Positions 1-8,791 of a stretch of 52,249 nucleotides of DNA are shown here, piece after piece. The stretch lies in the IMG/VR virus record IMGVR_UViG_3300045282_000164, positions 1 through 52,249 of that record. One strand, written 5' to 3'. Both the position numbers and the translations under genes were made by a program. How positions within the stretch are numbered: position 1 is the first letter of the stretch; every line of letters begins with the position of its first letter. The DNA comes from a virus. The notes below the pieces were generated by a model that ran no database searches, was not told where the DNA came from, and was given only the letters and a program-made list of their open reading frames with translations.

Positions 1-200
1 GGACAAGTTACCAGGGCACAACTTGCCGGGAACGTCTTTCAAAAGTTGGTGGAACGCTCAGGCAAGGGCCAAGTATTCGATCCCGTCAAAGCTGTGGCTG
101 TGTTCAAGCAGATGGACCCCGAGTTAAGAACGCGTTTGTTTGGTTCAAGTGCAGCAGAAATCACACAGGGCTTAGAGACAATGGCGATCGCTACGGGCAA
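1..200. repeat. Direct repeat of the window end (left copy)
   Basis: Bases 1-200 recur at 52050-52249. The two copies differ at one base, G79 versus T52128. The reading frame continues across the join, so the window is a circular or terminally redundant genome written out with a 200-base overlap. The overlap may come from assembly rather than being a physical phage terminus. Confidence 0.95.
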
Positions 201-894
201 CGCCACGCAAGCAAAGAACATGGCCAGCGCCCTAACCGATGCCACCAAGTTAGCCCAGAGCCGATTTGAGTCAATGGTCGCGCAGTCGAAGATGGCCAAG
301 CAGATAGCACAGTCCGTGCAAGCCCAGGCCAAGGCGCAGATTGGGCCAGCTCAAACAAACTATAACAATACACTGGCACAAGCAGGGGTAGGACAGAAGC
401 TCCTAGAAACACGGGCCATGCGCTCAGCATCTTATGGTGGTGGTCCGGGCGGCAGCTTCATGAAGATCATTGGAGCTGAGGAAATGGTACGCGGCGGGTT
501 AAACCTGATAGGCGGCAATCTCGGGATTGGAAGTTCTCAGCTTTTACGCGGCGCCACATTAGCTGTACCTATTCAGCTTGCTCGCATGTTTGCCTCACCG
601 ATGGGAAAAAGCGTGGCGTCAACGCTTGCCACTGTTGCCAGTCCAGGTACTCAAGCCTATGCCAACGCCACAAGTGATCTCGCTAACTGGATGCTACAGG
701 ATCAGATTGCCCATGCAGGTGCCGGTCAAGTAGTGCAGCAAAGTAAGAAGGATTATGAGAAGGAATTCCAGGCTGCAATGAAAGATTCAAGCATTCCTAT
801 AGATGAGAAAATTAGACGGGCTATGGAAAAAGACCAGAATTATCAAGCACCACACAGGGGAAATCCCTATGTGCAGTCAGGGTCAAGTAGGTAA
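1..894 (+). CDS. Internal virion / DNA ejection-type protein, C-terminal part
   Basis: The frame is open from base 1 and ends at TAA 892-894. It is the continuation of the gene starting at 50580: across the 200-base overlap the frames match, giving 787 residues in total with 297 encoded here. The sequence is Ala/Gln/Lys-rich and helical, with a Gly/Ala-rich hydrophobic stretch around residues 145-200 of this part. It lacks enzyme motifs, as expected for proteins ejected with DNA by short-tailed phages. G79 makes Asp here, while the duplicate at 52128 encodes Tyr. It is the last gene of the virion operon and is followed by a terminator. The functional class comes from position and composition only. 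Confidence 0.7.
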   Translation, partial: GQVTRAQLAGNVFQKLVERSGKGQVFDPVKAVAVFKQMDPELRTRLFGSSAAEITQGLETMAIATGNATQAKNMASALTDATKLAQSRFESMVAQSKMAKQIAQSVQAQAKAQIGPAQTNYNNTLAQAGVGQKLLETRAMRSASYGGGPGGSFMKIIGAEEMVRGGLNLIGGNLGIGSSQLLRGATLAVPIQLARMFASPMGKSVASTLATVASPGTQAYANATSDLANWMLQDQIAHAGAGQVVQQSKKDYEKEFQAAMKDSSIPIDEKIRRAMEKDQNYQAPHRGNPYVQSGSSR

Positions 895-1077
895 AAAGTA
901 GCGCAGACACAGGATTGCGCCGAGCATCCAAATAATAGGGAATTCGGTAAGAAGAAAAAACGAAGTCACAATTAAGAGGAAAAGGAACATATAGCCTGAA
1001 TATACCTTAACCACGAATTAAGCAATGACCATACCCCGGCCCGGCCAGGCTGAGGTATTGGCCGAACCTAAAAAGAT

Positions 1078-1123
1078 AAGGGCTGTCCTGTGATCACAGC
1101 ATGGGATGGCCCTTTTTCTTTTT
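1078..1123. terminator. Bidirectional rho-independent terminator
   Basis: A 12-bp stem with two G-U pairs (1078-1089 with 1103-1114) carries a loop that itself contains the palindrome TGTGATCACA. On the plus strand it is followed by a T-rich run (1113-1123). On the minus strand the stem is followed by TTATCTTTTT. It can end the plus-strand virion operon and also the convergent HNH gene at 1147-1653. Confidence 0.85.
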
Positions 1124-1146
1124 GGGGCCACTGAGAAAAAATGAAA

Positions 1147-1653
1147 CTATTTCACACAACTTCTAACTCTTCGCCGCCGCCGATTATTAGCCTGTTCCTT
1201 CGGCGTTGCCCATCGGCAATTTGCCGGCTCATAGTCGCCATTATTATTGATCCTATCAAGCTGCAATCCCGCAGGACGATTCCCCATATCAGCAAAGAAG
1301 TTTTCGAATCTTTGCCAACGGTCACACACTTTAATGCCTCGTCCTTTGTATCTGTCGGCCGCATGATTGCGCGGGTTCTCGCAGCGATTGCGCATACCAG
1401 CCCATATTCTAAATTCGACGGAATTACTCATGCCGTGGCGAAAATTAAGTTTTTGAATCTTCTCTACTTTTACACATCCACAGCTTTTAATAGCATTCCA
1501 ATAGGTAAGATTGTTGGCGGCTACAGAAGTCAGCTTCCCACAATCACACCTACAAAACCACATGACGCGCCTCTGTGGACCTTGTCGTTCTGGACTCATT
1601 CCAATAACCACAAGCCGCCCAGAACGTTTGCCAGTCAAATCTTGCAACTTCAT
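1147..1653 (-). CDS. HNH-family (homing-type) endonuclease
   Basis: 168 residues. The N-terminal half has a Cys cluster (CRCDCG, then SCGC about 25 residues later) and an RLVVIG beta-strand start. The second half has HGMSN, a RNRCENP helix, YKGRGIKVCDRW, and the terminal pattern LDRINNNGDYEPANCRWAT followed by an Arg-rich tail. This order is typical of phage free-standing HNH/AP2-like proteins. A good Shine-Dalgarno AAGGA lies 6 bases before the ATG. The gene faces leftward into the terminator at 1078-1123. Its start lies on top of the signal-peptide region of the plus-strand fibre-like gene, which looks like a mobile-gene insertion. Cleavage activity is inferred. Confidence 0.85.
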   Translation of the reverse strand: MKLQDLTGKRSGRLVVIGMSPERQGPQRRVMWFCRCDCGKLTSVAANNLTYWNAIKSCGCVKVEKIQKLNFRHGMSNSVEFRIWAGMRNRCENPRNHAADRYKGRGIKVCDRWQRFENFFADMGNRPAGLQLDRINNNGDYEPANCRWATPKEQANNRRRRRVRSCVK

Positions 1654-3624
1654 TTATTGTCCTTATTCCTTCTCTTGTTTTTACCATGTGTTAATGCTTT
1701 TGGTCAAACCGATACCGGGTTTTTTGTGAGGGCGGATTGCGGAACTTTAACTCCAACCAACAATCAAACCTTGTGTTTGCAATCGACTACGGTGAGCGGG
1801 AGAACTGCAGGTGTTGTTTATGTTTATACATCCGGTGCTTGGACTTCCACCTCGTCAATAGGTTCTGGGGACGTAACTGATGTGCTCGGCACCTCTTCAG
1901 AAATTACAAGCACTAATAGCGGCGGACCAGCTCCGACTCTTTCAATTGCAGATACCTTCCGAATCACAGGTCATGCTGTGACTGCTCCGGTCAAAACTGG
2001 TACGTCTCTTCCTGCTACATGCACAACAGGAGACTTGTTTTTCAAAAGTGACGCGACGGCAGGAAGTAACTTTTATGGATGCACGGGTACAAACACTTGG
2101 ACACTAGAAGGCGGGACTACCGCAGCGGCATCTAGTGTCACGTTTACACCTAATGGGACAATTTCTTCAGTTAACGTTCAATCCGCTGTGCAAGAAGTTA
2201 GGGATGAGGCGCAACCACTTGATGCTGACTTAACCGCCATTGCCGCCCTAGCGACCACTGGGTGCACGGCTAGAACAGCAGCAAATACCTGGGCCAACCG
2301 CACGCTTACCGGCACCACTGGCAACATCACAGTAACTAACGGTGATTGTGTGGCGGGTAATCCTACCTTTGACCTTGGCGCCACGGCAGTCCAGACTGAT
2401 CAATCGAATACCTGGACAACTGGCGATCAGAGCATGGCTGCCGCAGCATCTTGGACAATGCCGGTAGCTACGGGCGCAGCTCCTACGGCAAACGGCAGGT
2501 GTGCTTATGATTCAACCGCGAACCTAATTAAGTGCGGGTTTAACGGCACTACCCTCACGCTTTCCACAACCAGCGTGACACAACCGCTCAGCGCAATTTT
2601 AACATCAATGGCAGGTCTATCCGGTGGACCGCCAGTTAATGCTCAAATTCCCTATTTTACTGGCGCGACCACAGTGAGCTTGGCGCAGTTTGGCCTTTGC
2701 GTGGACAGCGGCGGCCAGCACGTAAACATCACTTCAGTTTCTCCGCTTACCTTTAGCTGTGGCACTTCAAGCACAGGCGGGATTAGCGGAGGGACAATCA
2801 ATAAATATTCGAAGTATTTAAGCGCCACGACTCTGGGGCCAGGGATCTCCACAGACGATGGGACCAATGTCACCATCGGCGGCGGCTTGATCGTCGGTGC
2901 CACTCCTTGGCTGATCGTGGACACTTCAGCCATTGCAGCCAGTGATAAAACCTGGACAGTCCTAAACTTCAGTGGAACGGTTCGGCCTTCGACGGGCGTA
3001 TTTACCCCTGGCAACATTGTAACAACCAATGCCAACGGGTTGTTGATTGATGGTGGCGCGGCTGGCGCAGGAACGTGGACCGATGCAAGTGCAAATACGG
3101 GAACAAATAAAATTCTAGTCGATTCACTTGCCGGTGGAACGAACACACTGACCCTTGGCATTAGCGCTTCCTTTGACGGTGGTTCACTCACGGCAGACGG
3201 CACTAACTGCCAAGACCCCGTTAAGGTCACGATAAACTCTGGGCCAGCTCAATATGCCATTTTGTGTGCAACGCCAAACAGCGCCCAATTCGATGCAGTT
3301 CTTATTGATCTTAAGCATGCGCTAGCAACGATTAAGGTGCGGCTCAAGGCAAACGATACTGTATCCACGCAAACCCTTGCGGGAACATTTAAAGCTCAAT
3401 GTAGAGCAACCGGGACAGCACCGAGCTCGACGTGGGGCAGCACCCAAACGGTGAGCATCACATTGACTACATTAAACACTACCTATGAGGGGTTGACGGC
3501 AGCCATCACTCCCAACGGCACATGCTCCGCTAATTCGGATCTTTACATCAGATATAACGCTACGGGGGGATCTAATTCAGCGACGACAAGAATTTTGGGG
3601 CTAGGGATAGAGCAGCAATCATGA
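1642..3624 (+). CDS. Exported tail-fibre-like protein
   Basis: The frame is open upstream to 1141, but that part is antisense to the HNH gene and is not protein-like. Real coding begins at a hydrophobic signal peptide ending CVNAFGQ. TTG 1642 or TTG 1657 are the likely starts; neither has a clear ribosome site. The mature part is Thr/Ser/Gly-rich and carries fibre-style phrases: DADLTAIAAL, TWANRTLTGTTGNITV, and VQSAVQEVRDEAQ. The last 120 residues look like a beta-sandwich. The composition fits a trimeric fibre or adhesin, but a Sec signal peptide is not expected on a virion protein. The stop overlaps the next ATG by 4 bases. Confidence 0.65.
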   Translation: MQLHLLSLFLLLFLPCVNAFGQTDTGFFVRADCGTLTPTNNQTLCLQSTTVSGRTAGVVYVYTSGAWTSTSSIGSGDVTDVLGTSSEITSTNSGGPAPTLSIADTFRITGHAVTAPVKTGTSLPATCTTGDLFFKSDATAGSNFYGCTGTNTWTLEGGTTAAASSVTFTPNGTISSVNVQSAVQEVRDEAQPLDADLTAIAALATTGCTARTAANTWANRTLTGTTGNITVTNGDCVAGNPTFDLGATAVQTDQSNTWTTGDQSMAAAASWTMPVATGAAPTANGRCAYDSTANLIKCGFNGTTLTLSTTSVTQPLSAILTSMAGLSGGPPVNAQIPYFTGATTVSLAQFGLCVDSGGQHVNITSVSPLTFSCGTSSTGGISGGTINKYSKYLSATTLGPGISTDDGTNVTIGGGLIVGATPWLIVDTSAIAASDKTWTVLNFSGTVRPSTGVFTPGNIVTTNANGLLIDGGAAGAGTWTDASANTGTNKILVDSLAGGTNTLTLGISASFDGGSLTADGTNCQDPVKVTINSGPAQYAILCATPNSAQFDAVLIDLKHALATIKVRLKANDTVSTQTLAGTFKAQCRATGTAPSSTWGSTQTVSITLTTLNTTYEGLTAAITPNGTCSANSDLYIRYNATGGSNSATTRILGLGIEQQS

Positions 3625-4241
3625 AGATCTTACCAGTTCTTTTCATCCTTCTATTCCCTTCGCTGGCATCGGCAGCTTGCCACGTTTACTTTATGCCGGC
3701 GGTTAGCACTTCTGATTTTGTTCAACCTAAGTACAGTTTCTCCACATCAGGCTCGTTTATACCATTCGGTGGACAAGGAATTTATTTAGCTGCCGCTGAT
3801 ATAGGCAGTACTGAGGACGCAGCTTTAACAGCCAATGCCGATGTTACCGCCGTTCCCGATAACCTAGATCAGCAGATAGGCGCGGGAGCTCTCGCTAAGA
3901 TTCAAACCGCACTAGAGAATCGCAACATTCCTGCTGGCTGGTTGACGGCGGCAACGACATACAGATCAGCATTGAGAACCATTGTTAATATGTTCAAATT
4001 CTTTCAGAAGTTTATCGCCGTGACCCATATCACCGTGCCGGTCATTACCGGGGCGATCACTCTAAACAGCACATTCAATTCACTCAGCGCAGCCAATCGC
4101 CAGCGGCTCATCGATACGGCTACGGCGTTAAGCTTTGACACTTCCGGGCTCACGGGCGCGGCAACCATGCGCCAGATTCTCAAGGCCATAGCCGATCAAT
4201 ATGGCTCTCCACCAGTAGTCTTGGGGTGTGTGACGATATGA
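3621..4241 (+). CDS. Small exported protein, unknown function
   Basis: 206 residues, beginning with a clean Sec signal peptide (residues 1-18, ending SLASA before ACHVYF). The ATG overlaps the preceding stop (ATGA), so it is translationally coupled to the fibre-like gene. The middle (about 70-130) is helical with AGALAKIQTALENRNIP and a YRSALRTIVNMFKFFQKF segment. The pattern resembles the hypothetical partner proteins that follow fibre genes in many environmental phages. I do not recognise a defined family. It likely acts in the periplasm or outside the cell if the signal is used. Confidence 0.7.
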   Translation: MKILPVLFILLFPSLASAACHVYFMPAVSTSDFVQPKYSFSTSGSFIPFGGQGIYLAAADIGSTEDAALTANADVTAVPDNLDQQIGAGALAKIQTALENRNIPAGWLTAATTYRSALRTIVNMFKFFQKFIAVTHITVPVITGAITLNSTFNSLSAANRQRLIDTATALSFDTSGLTGAATMRQILKAIADQYGSPPVVLGCVTI

Positions 4242-4918
4242 AAAGGCTTTTTCTCTCTCTAATTTTTGTCCTGTGCTTGGCTACCAACTCATGGGCGGTT
4301 ACAGCATCGGACACTTTAGCATCCTATGGCGATGGCAACTTGAGCGTACTCAATGCCAACTGGCCGATCCTAAATATCGACGAGGGTTCTTTGTTTATTG
4401 CGTCGGGATCGGCAGATGTGGATGTTTTCTTTGGTAGTAACTATCGAGGTGATATTTCGCCCGGTGCTAGCCAGTTCTCTCAGGTGCAAATAACACAGCT
4501 TAACGTAGTTAACGAGGCATGGGTTAAACTATTCGTCAGAGCGCAGGCGGCTGATTCGATCACCGATACTTATATCTGTGTCGCTGTACGTAACGCTCAA
4601 GGTTCTCCCTACAGCATAGGGACGACATCTGTAATCTCAGTTGTTTCAGGTACTATCGAATCGCTGATTGCCTCGGAGTCATCAACGAGTTGGTCGGCAG
4701 GCGACACCCCGAAGTGTGCCATGACCGGGACAACCATCACCATGTACCGCAATGACGTTGCATTGCTCAGCACCACGAATGGCAGCTACGCCACCGGTAA
4801 TGTTGGGTTTGGATTATTTTCAGATCGTTACTCTGGCGGAGATACGTTCCTCAATAACTGGCTTGGGGGTGATATCTCGGTTGTTGGGACCGCTAGGCAT
4901 AGGCCGGTGATTCAATGA
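4238..4918 (+). CDS. Exported lectin-fold (concanavalin-like) protein
   Basis: 226 residues from ATG 4238, which overlaps the previous stop (ATGA). It has a Sec signal peptide ending NSWA before VTASD. The body reads as a jelly-roll lectin/glucanase-type beta-sandwich: a lead segment (YGDGNLSVLNANW), alternating hydrophobic strands, TITMYRNDV, and the closing GNVGFGLFSDR followed by FLNNWLGGD. Such domains bind or modify polysaccharides. No catalytic residues are evident, so binding is more likely. It is coupled to the following beta-helix gene, and the two may act on the same glycan. Confidence 0.65.
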   Translation: MKRLFLSLIFVLCLATNSWAVTASDTLASYGDGNLSVLNANWPILNIDEGSLFIASGSADVDVFFGSNYRGDISPGASQFSQVQITQLNVVNEAWVKLFVRAQAADSITDTYICVAVRNAQGSPYSIGTTSVISVVSGTIESLIASESSTSWSAGDTPKCAMTGTTITMYRNDVALLSTTNGSYATGNVGFGLFSDRYSGGDTFLNNWLGGDISVVGTARHRPVIQ

Positions 4919-7512
4919 AGAGGCTTCTACTTGTTTTATTTTGGTTGATTTTATCGTTGCCAGTTTTCGCGCAGGCAACGACACGCTACGTCATTCCTAG
5001 CGCTGGGGGTACGGGATGCTCAAACGGTTCAACTAATTATCATGTTGGAAGCAACACATGCAGCGGTGGGGCGGATCAGGTCGTTTATACCACGATCCTC
5101 AATGGCCTTAACGCGATGAACGCTTGCGACACATTGACTATCCGCGGGGGAAATTACACCGAGAAGCTCGACGTGACGGGCTTTACTTGGCCATGCTCCT
5201 CTTATAATTCTCCGACTCTAATCCAGGGACAGCCCGGCGAAACAGTTACCTTAACCCCAGCTAGCCCAGATGCGACGATTCACACCAATGCCGAAGGCAC
5301 ATGGCCGGCGATAGCTCAAACTTACATAATATTTAAACATATCAAAATCGACGCACGAAACCTGAACCCACATTTCGGAAACTCTGCTACTTCTATTAGT
5401 CACTTTACGCGATTTGATGACATTGATATCTGCTGCGTTGGCGATAATGCGGGAACAAACCGGATAAGTGGGATCGGGGTTCAAGTCGGAGATGATGTAG
5501 AGATCATCAACTCGAATATTCACGATTACGGATTGAATTTTTTTCAACCCTTCAACTATACCCAAGCCGATATTGATAACGGCACGGCGCTCGGCGGGTT
5601 TGGGTTTTATGGCGTCTATTGGGGTGGCGCTAATGGAGTGCTGCGCAATACTACGTTTTCAAACATCGGTGCGTTTTGCATCCATCAGTACTCTTTTACC
5701 CATGTTTCAGGCCTGGATAATTTTTTGGTGGAAGGTAACACCTTCAAGAATTGTGGCGGGTATATGTACAATTCCCCAGCTTCGGGAACTCCTCCAGGCT
5801 TTATCTTTCCTGGCCAGAAAGCTAGCACTGTGGCAATTCTAACTTCGGGCCATAACGCTATCTTTAGGAACAATCTATTAAATGGAAACCTCTTTGGTGA
5901 AGGAGTGGTCGTAACGTTTTTCTCGTCGGGCTTCCAGATTTATAACAACACAATCAGGGGTATGAGCACGTCAGGTATTTTTGTTGATGGTGGTCCGACA
6001 AATTTGTCCATTCACGATAATATTGTAGTGGACAACGGAATTAATTTCTCTAACGGCGACAATCCTGGAACTCCCACATACACTAGAAACCTGTGCTCCG
6101 CCGCTGGCGGGACACCATCCCCGCAATGCACCGGCAGTCTTACAGAACTATCGTCAGCCACCTTTGTAAACAATACGAATGATTTTCATTTGAAGGCTGG
6201 CAGCAAAGCAAGAAATGCCATTCCTTTAGGGCAATGCTTGACAAGTGTTGACGTTACTGGACTTGCTCGCCCACAGGAAAATTTATGTGACATTGGTGCT
6301 TACGAGTTTGCTAGTGCGAGTAATGTACCGCCGACAATTACCATTGGGGCAATCGCTGGTCTGTCGTCGTGCACAACAGTTGGTTCCGTGACCACCTGCA
6401 ATACGGGCAACTCGACAATAATTCCGCTGGGCACAGCAACGGATTCAGACGGGACTATTTCGAGCGTTGCTTATACCTGCAATAGATGTGGGGCTAGCAG
6501 CGGAGCCGGATCAGGAAGTGCGTCCTTGACCCTACCAAACTGGACTATCGGAACCATTCCCGTTCCGATTCAGCTCCATGCGGGGATAAACACTCTCATC
6601 ATAACAGCAACAGATAATGGTGGGGCTGCAACTGCACGGACTTTAGTTGTAAATTATACTCCTACTTTTCCAGGTAATACGATGGCTCTAGGCCTAGCCT
6701 GTGATGAGGGATCGGGCACAACTTGTGCTGATTCCAGCGGCAATGGCAACACGGCGACCCTCATCAGTGGAGCTACGTGGACCACGAGCGGTCGATTCGG
6801 CAAAGGGGTTGTATTAGATGATGCCCTACATCAATACATCAACGTGCCTGATTCTAACTCACTAGATTTTACTCAGTCATTCACGCTCTCTCTTTGGGCG
6901 TTCCCAACAGCTTCCATGACCGGCTTCAACGCCTTAATAACTAAAGGCGATGCGCTTCAACGATTGTACGCCAGCGCATCAAGCGATAGCTGCTCTGTAA
7001 CAGGCAACGGCAGTCCCTTTGGAATCTTCAAAACTAACGGGATTCTAGGCCCTGACTTTCAAGTTTGCGGAACTCCACCACTGGCAATAAATCAATGGTC
7101 ATATGTGGCCCTGACATATAACGGTTCTGTACTCAGCTTGTGGGTTAATGGCGTGTTGGCCAATAGTATCTCCGGTGCCGGGTTAATGGAACCAAGCGCG
7201 TTACCTTGGCAGATCGGCGCCAGCCAGTTCGGTGAATATTTTAAGGGGGTCGTGGATGAAGTAAGATTGTATAACTATGCCATCCCACGCTTCAGCGGCG
7301 TGCAGAACGCGGCAGGCATCGGCGGCGCATGTATAGCCGGGACTATTCCAGGATCGCCCACGGCAGGCAACATTTATTTCCTTGACCCGCCGTCAATAGT
7401 CAGGGACATGGCCTGCGGTATCACGCCAGGGGCGCCGCCACTAGCAATCAAAATCCCAGCCAGCGCAACAGGGTTAAAGCTATCAGGTGTAGTCAAGTTT
7501 GGATCGAGGTAA
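4915..7512 (+). CDS. Exported beta-helix / Ig-like / LamG multidomain protein
   Basis: 865 residues. A signal peptide (1-20, ending PVFAQA) is followed by a right-handed parallel beta-helix (about 25-420). The helix has Asn/Asp-rich rungs such as NNTIRGMSTSGIFVDGG and FRNNLLNGN, and ends with the choice-of-anchor-type phrase DVTGLARPQ...CDIGAYEF (about 440-465). Next is an Ig/PKD-like domain (about 470-580, ending NTLIITATDNGG), then a LamG/concanavalin domain (about 590-800; SGNGNTATL, YINVPDSNSLDF, LWVNG, VDEVRLYNYA). This is the architecture of secreted bacterial polysaccharide-binding or lyase proteins. It could be a depolymerase-like adhesin. It starts inside the previous stop. Confidence 0.8.
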   Translation: MKRLLLVLFWLILSLPVFAQATTRYVIPSAGGTGCSNGSTNYHVGSNTCSGGADQVVYTTILNGLNAMNACDTLTIRGGNYTEKLDVTGFTWPCSSYNSPTLIQGQPGETVTLTPASPDATIHTNAEGTWPAIAQTYIIFKHIKIDARNLNPHFGNSATSISHFTRFDDIDICCVGDNAGTNRISGIGVQVGDDVEIINSNIHDYGLNFFQPFNYTQADIDNGTALGGFGFYGVYWGGANGVLRNTTFSNIGAFCIHQYSFTHVSGLDNFLVEGNTFKNCGGYMYNSPASGTPPGFIFPGQKASTVAILTSGHNAIFRNNLLNGNLFGEGVVVTFFSSGFQIYNNTIRGMSTSGIFVDGGPTNLSIHDNIVVDNGINFSNGDNPGTPTYTRNLCSAAGGTPSPQCTGSLTELSSATFVNNTNDFHLKAGSKARNAIPLGQCLTSVDVTGLARPQENLCDIGAYEFASASNVPPTITIGAIAGLSSCTTVGSVTTCNTGNSTIIPLGTATDSDGTISSVAYTCNRCGASSGAGSGSASLTLPNWTIGTIPVPIQLHAGINTLIITATDNGGAATARTLVVNYTPTFPGNTMALGLACDEGSGTTCADSSGNGNTATLISGATWTTSGRFGKGVVLDDALHQYINVPDSNSLDFTQSFTLSLWAFPTASMTGFNALITKGDALQRLYASASSDSCSVTGNGSPFGIFKTNGILGPDFQVCGTPPLAINQWSYVALTYNGSVLSLWVNGVLANSISGAGLMEPSALPWQIGASQFGEYFKGVVDEVRLYNYAIPRFSGVQNAAGIGGACIAGTIPGSPTAGNIYFLDPPSIVRDMACGITPGAPPLAIKIPASATGLKLSGVVKFGSR

Positions 7513-7515
7513 ATT

Positions 7516-7890
7516 ATGACCAATGACCAGATTACGGCGATCATAACGGCACTGGCAACAATAGCGACGACTATCTATGCAGCGTGGAAAGCGTCTCAAG
7601 CTTCGAAAGCAGCGAGTCAGGCTGTTACGGCAGTCAAGGCTGTAGACGTTAAGGTTGATACGGTTACAGACCAAAACGACAAGCAGCAGGACAAACTTGA
7701 CGAGGTTCACAGCCAATGGAATTCACGCCTTGATGAATGGAAAAGGGACCAAGCTAAGGCTACGGCGGCGGCAATTGCAACGGCACTAGAGGCGGGCAAG
7801 AAGATAGGTGCTGATGAACAGCGAGCCATAGCCGAACAAAAGGCCAAGGATGTTTTGCTTGCGGTAGACGATAAGGAGAAAAAACAATGA
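7516..7890 (+). CDS. Membrane-anchored coiled-coil protein (lysis-type candidate)
   Basis: 124 residues with one N-terminal membrane segment (about 6-25), then an Ala/Lys/Gln/Asp-rich coiled coil that includes a VDVKVDTVTDQNDKQQDKLDEV heptad region (written in parts: VDVKVDT, QNDKQQDKLDE). Ribosome site GAGGT lies before the ATG. Topology fits an inner-membrane protein with a long soluble helix, like i-spanins or holin partners. It sits directly before a two-helix membrane protein and upstream of a lipoprotein and lysozyme. The lysis role is inferred from context. Confidence 0.6.
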   Translation: MTNDQITAIITALATIATTIYAAWKASQASKAASQAVTAVKAVDVKVDTVTDQNDKQQDKLDEVHSQWNSRLDEWKRDQAKATAAAIATALEAGKKIGADEQRAIAEQKAKDVLLAVDDKEKKQ

Positions 7891-8087
7891 GTCTATTCAT
7901 TCGTGTTCTTTATGTATTGCTAGCTATCGCCTTTGTGGTGTTGGCTTACTACGTGGTGATTTGGGTACTAGCAATGTTAGGGATTATGGTGCCGGACCAT
8001 ATCCTCAAAGTTGTCTTTGTGATCCTGGGGTTGCTGGCTGTGATCGGTGCACTTAGCGGTCGGTTTGATAATTTCTGGAGGGCTTAA
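7887..8087 (+). CDS. Putative holin (two-helix membrane protein)
   Basis: 66 residues with two hydrophobic segments (about 6-33 and 39-57) separated by the short turn MVPDH. The tail is short and polar (SGRFDNFWRA). Size and topology match class II phage holins, which permeabilise the inner membrane for the endolysin. Start overlaps the previous stop by 4 bases, and the next gene starts on its stop. A membrane peptide of other function cannot be excluded. Confidence 0.6.
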   Translation: MSLFIRVLYVLLAIAFVVLAYYVVIWVLAMLGIMVPDHILKVVFVILGLLAVIGALSGRFDNFWRA

Positions 8088-8479
8088 TGGCTAAGCTAAC
8101 CGGACAGTGGGTGTGGGTGGATAAACGGTTAACCAAACTAGAAAAAGTACTGGTTAATCAGGTGATGGGGATTGGGAAAATTGTTGCAGACATTAATAGA
8201 AAGGTAACTAAAATGGCTGATGATCTAAAGGCAGCAAATGACGCATTGGACGCAAGTGCGCAGTCTCTTACAGACATAAGCGCGAGTCTCAGTAACATCG
8301 TGGCTGATGAAGCCAAGTTGAGTACGCAGATTGCCGACTTGCAGGCTCAACTGGCAGCTGGCGGCGGTGTCTCGGCGGCAGATATGGCAGCATTGGCTAG
8401 TAAAGCCCAGGCTAACCAAGCCGCGTTAAAGTCAGTAGCAGATGCAGCAAAGGCCGCAGCGGATGCGATACCTGATTAA
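8087..8479 (+). CDS. Coiled-coil protein, unknown function
   Basis: 130 residues. A strong GGAGGG ribosome site precedes ATG 8087. A second in-frame ATG at 8213 (residue 43) has its own AAAGGT site, so a shorter product starting MADDLKAAND is possible. The C-terminal 85 residues are an Ala/Ser/Asp/Leu heptad repeat typical of coiled coils. No enzyme motif is visible. It lies between the holin candidate and the Fn3-like exported genes. Confidence 0.6.
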   Translation: MAKLTGQWVWVDKRLTKLEKVLVNQVMGIGKIVADINRKVTKMADDLKAANDALDASAQSLTDISASLSNIVADEAKLSTQIADLQAQLAAGGGVSAADMAALASKAQANQAALKSVADAAKAAADAIPD

Positions 8480-8783
8480 ACTTCTCTGTCTTGCTGGAGG
8501 TTTGGGAATAGCAATTAATGCCCAGGCCTTCAGCGACACCGCAACCCTCACCTGGACAAACAACGATACCAGCCAAGCTATCAGGGGCTCACGCATAGAG
8601 GTATCCAAGGATGGCGGCCAAACCTGGGCAGTGGCATATACAGTAGGGCGCGGGGTAACCACAAGGATTGTGCTGCTCCAGGCTGGGCAAAGGTGGTGCT
8701 ATAGGGTCAGGGCTTATACTAATGCTGCGCAATCAGATCCATCAAACGTCACTTGTGCTACAGTGACAGTGACGACAGGTTAG
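8463..8783 (+). CDS. Exported Fn3-like protein
   Basis: 106 residues from ATG 8463, overlapping the previous gene by 17 bases. It has a signal peptide ending INAQA before FSDTATLTW. The mature 80 residues form one fibronectin-III/Ig-like sandwich: TLTWTNND near the start, RWCYRVRAYT as the F strand, SDPSNVTCATV at the end. Two Cys residues could form a disulfide in the periplasm. It pairs with the next gene, which has the same layout. Confidence 0.65.
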   Translation: MRYLIKLLCLAGGLGIAINAQAFSDTATLTWTNNDTSQAIRGSRIEVSKDGGQTWAVAYTVGRGVTTRIVLLQAGQRWCYRVRAYTNAAQSDPSNVTCATVTVTTG

Positions 8784-8791
8784 GGAGGGTT

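Noticed and set aside
1141-1641. N-terminal 167 codons of the long plus-strand frame before the fibre-like protein
   Set aside because: Antisense to a well-supported HNH gene, not protein-like, and the signal peptide lies downstream.
2652-3230. 192-codon minus-strand frame inside the fibre-like gene
   Set aside because: Pro/Val-rich shadow of a Thr/Gly-rich gene; no ribosome site or motif.
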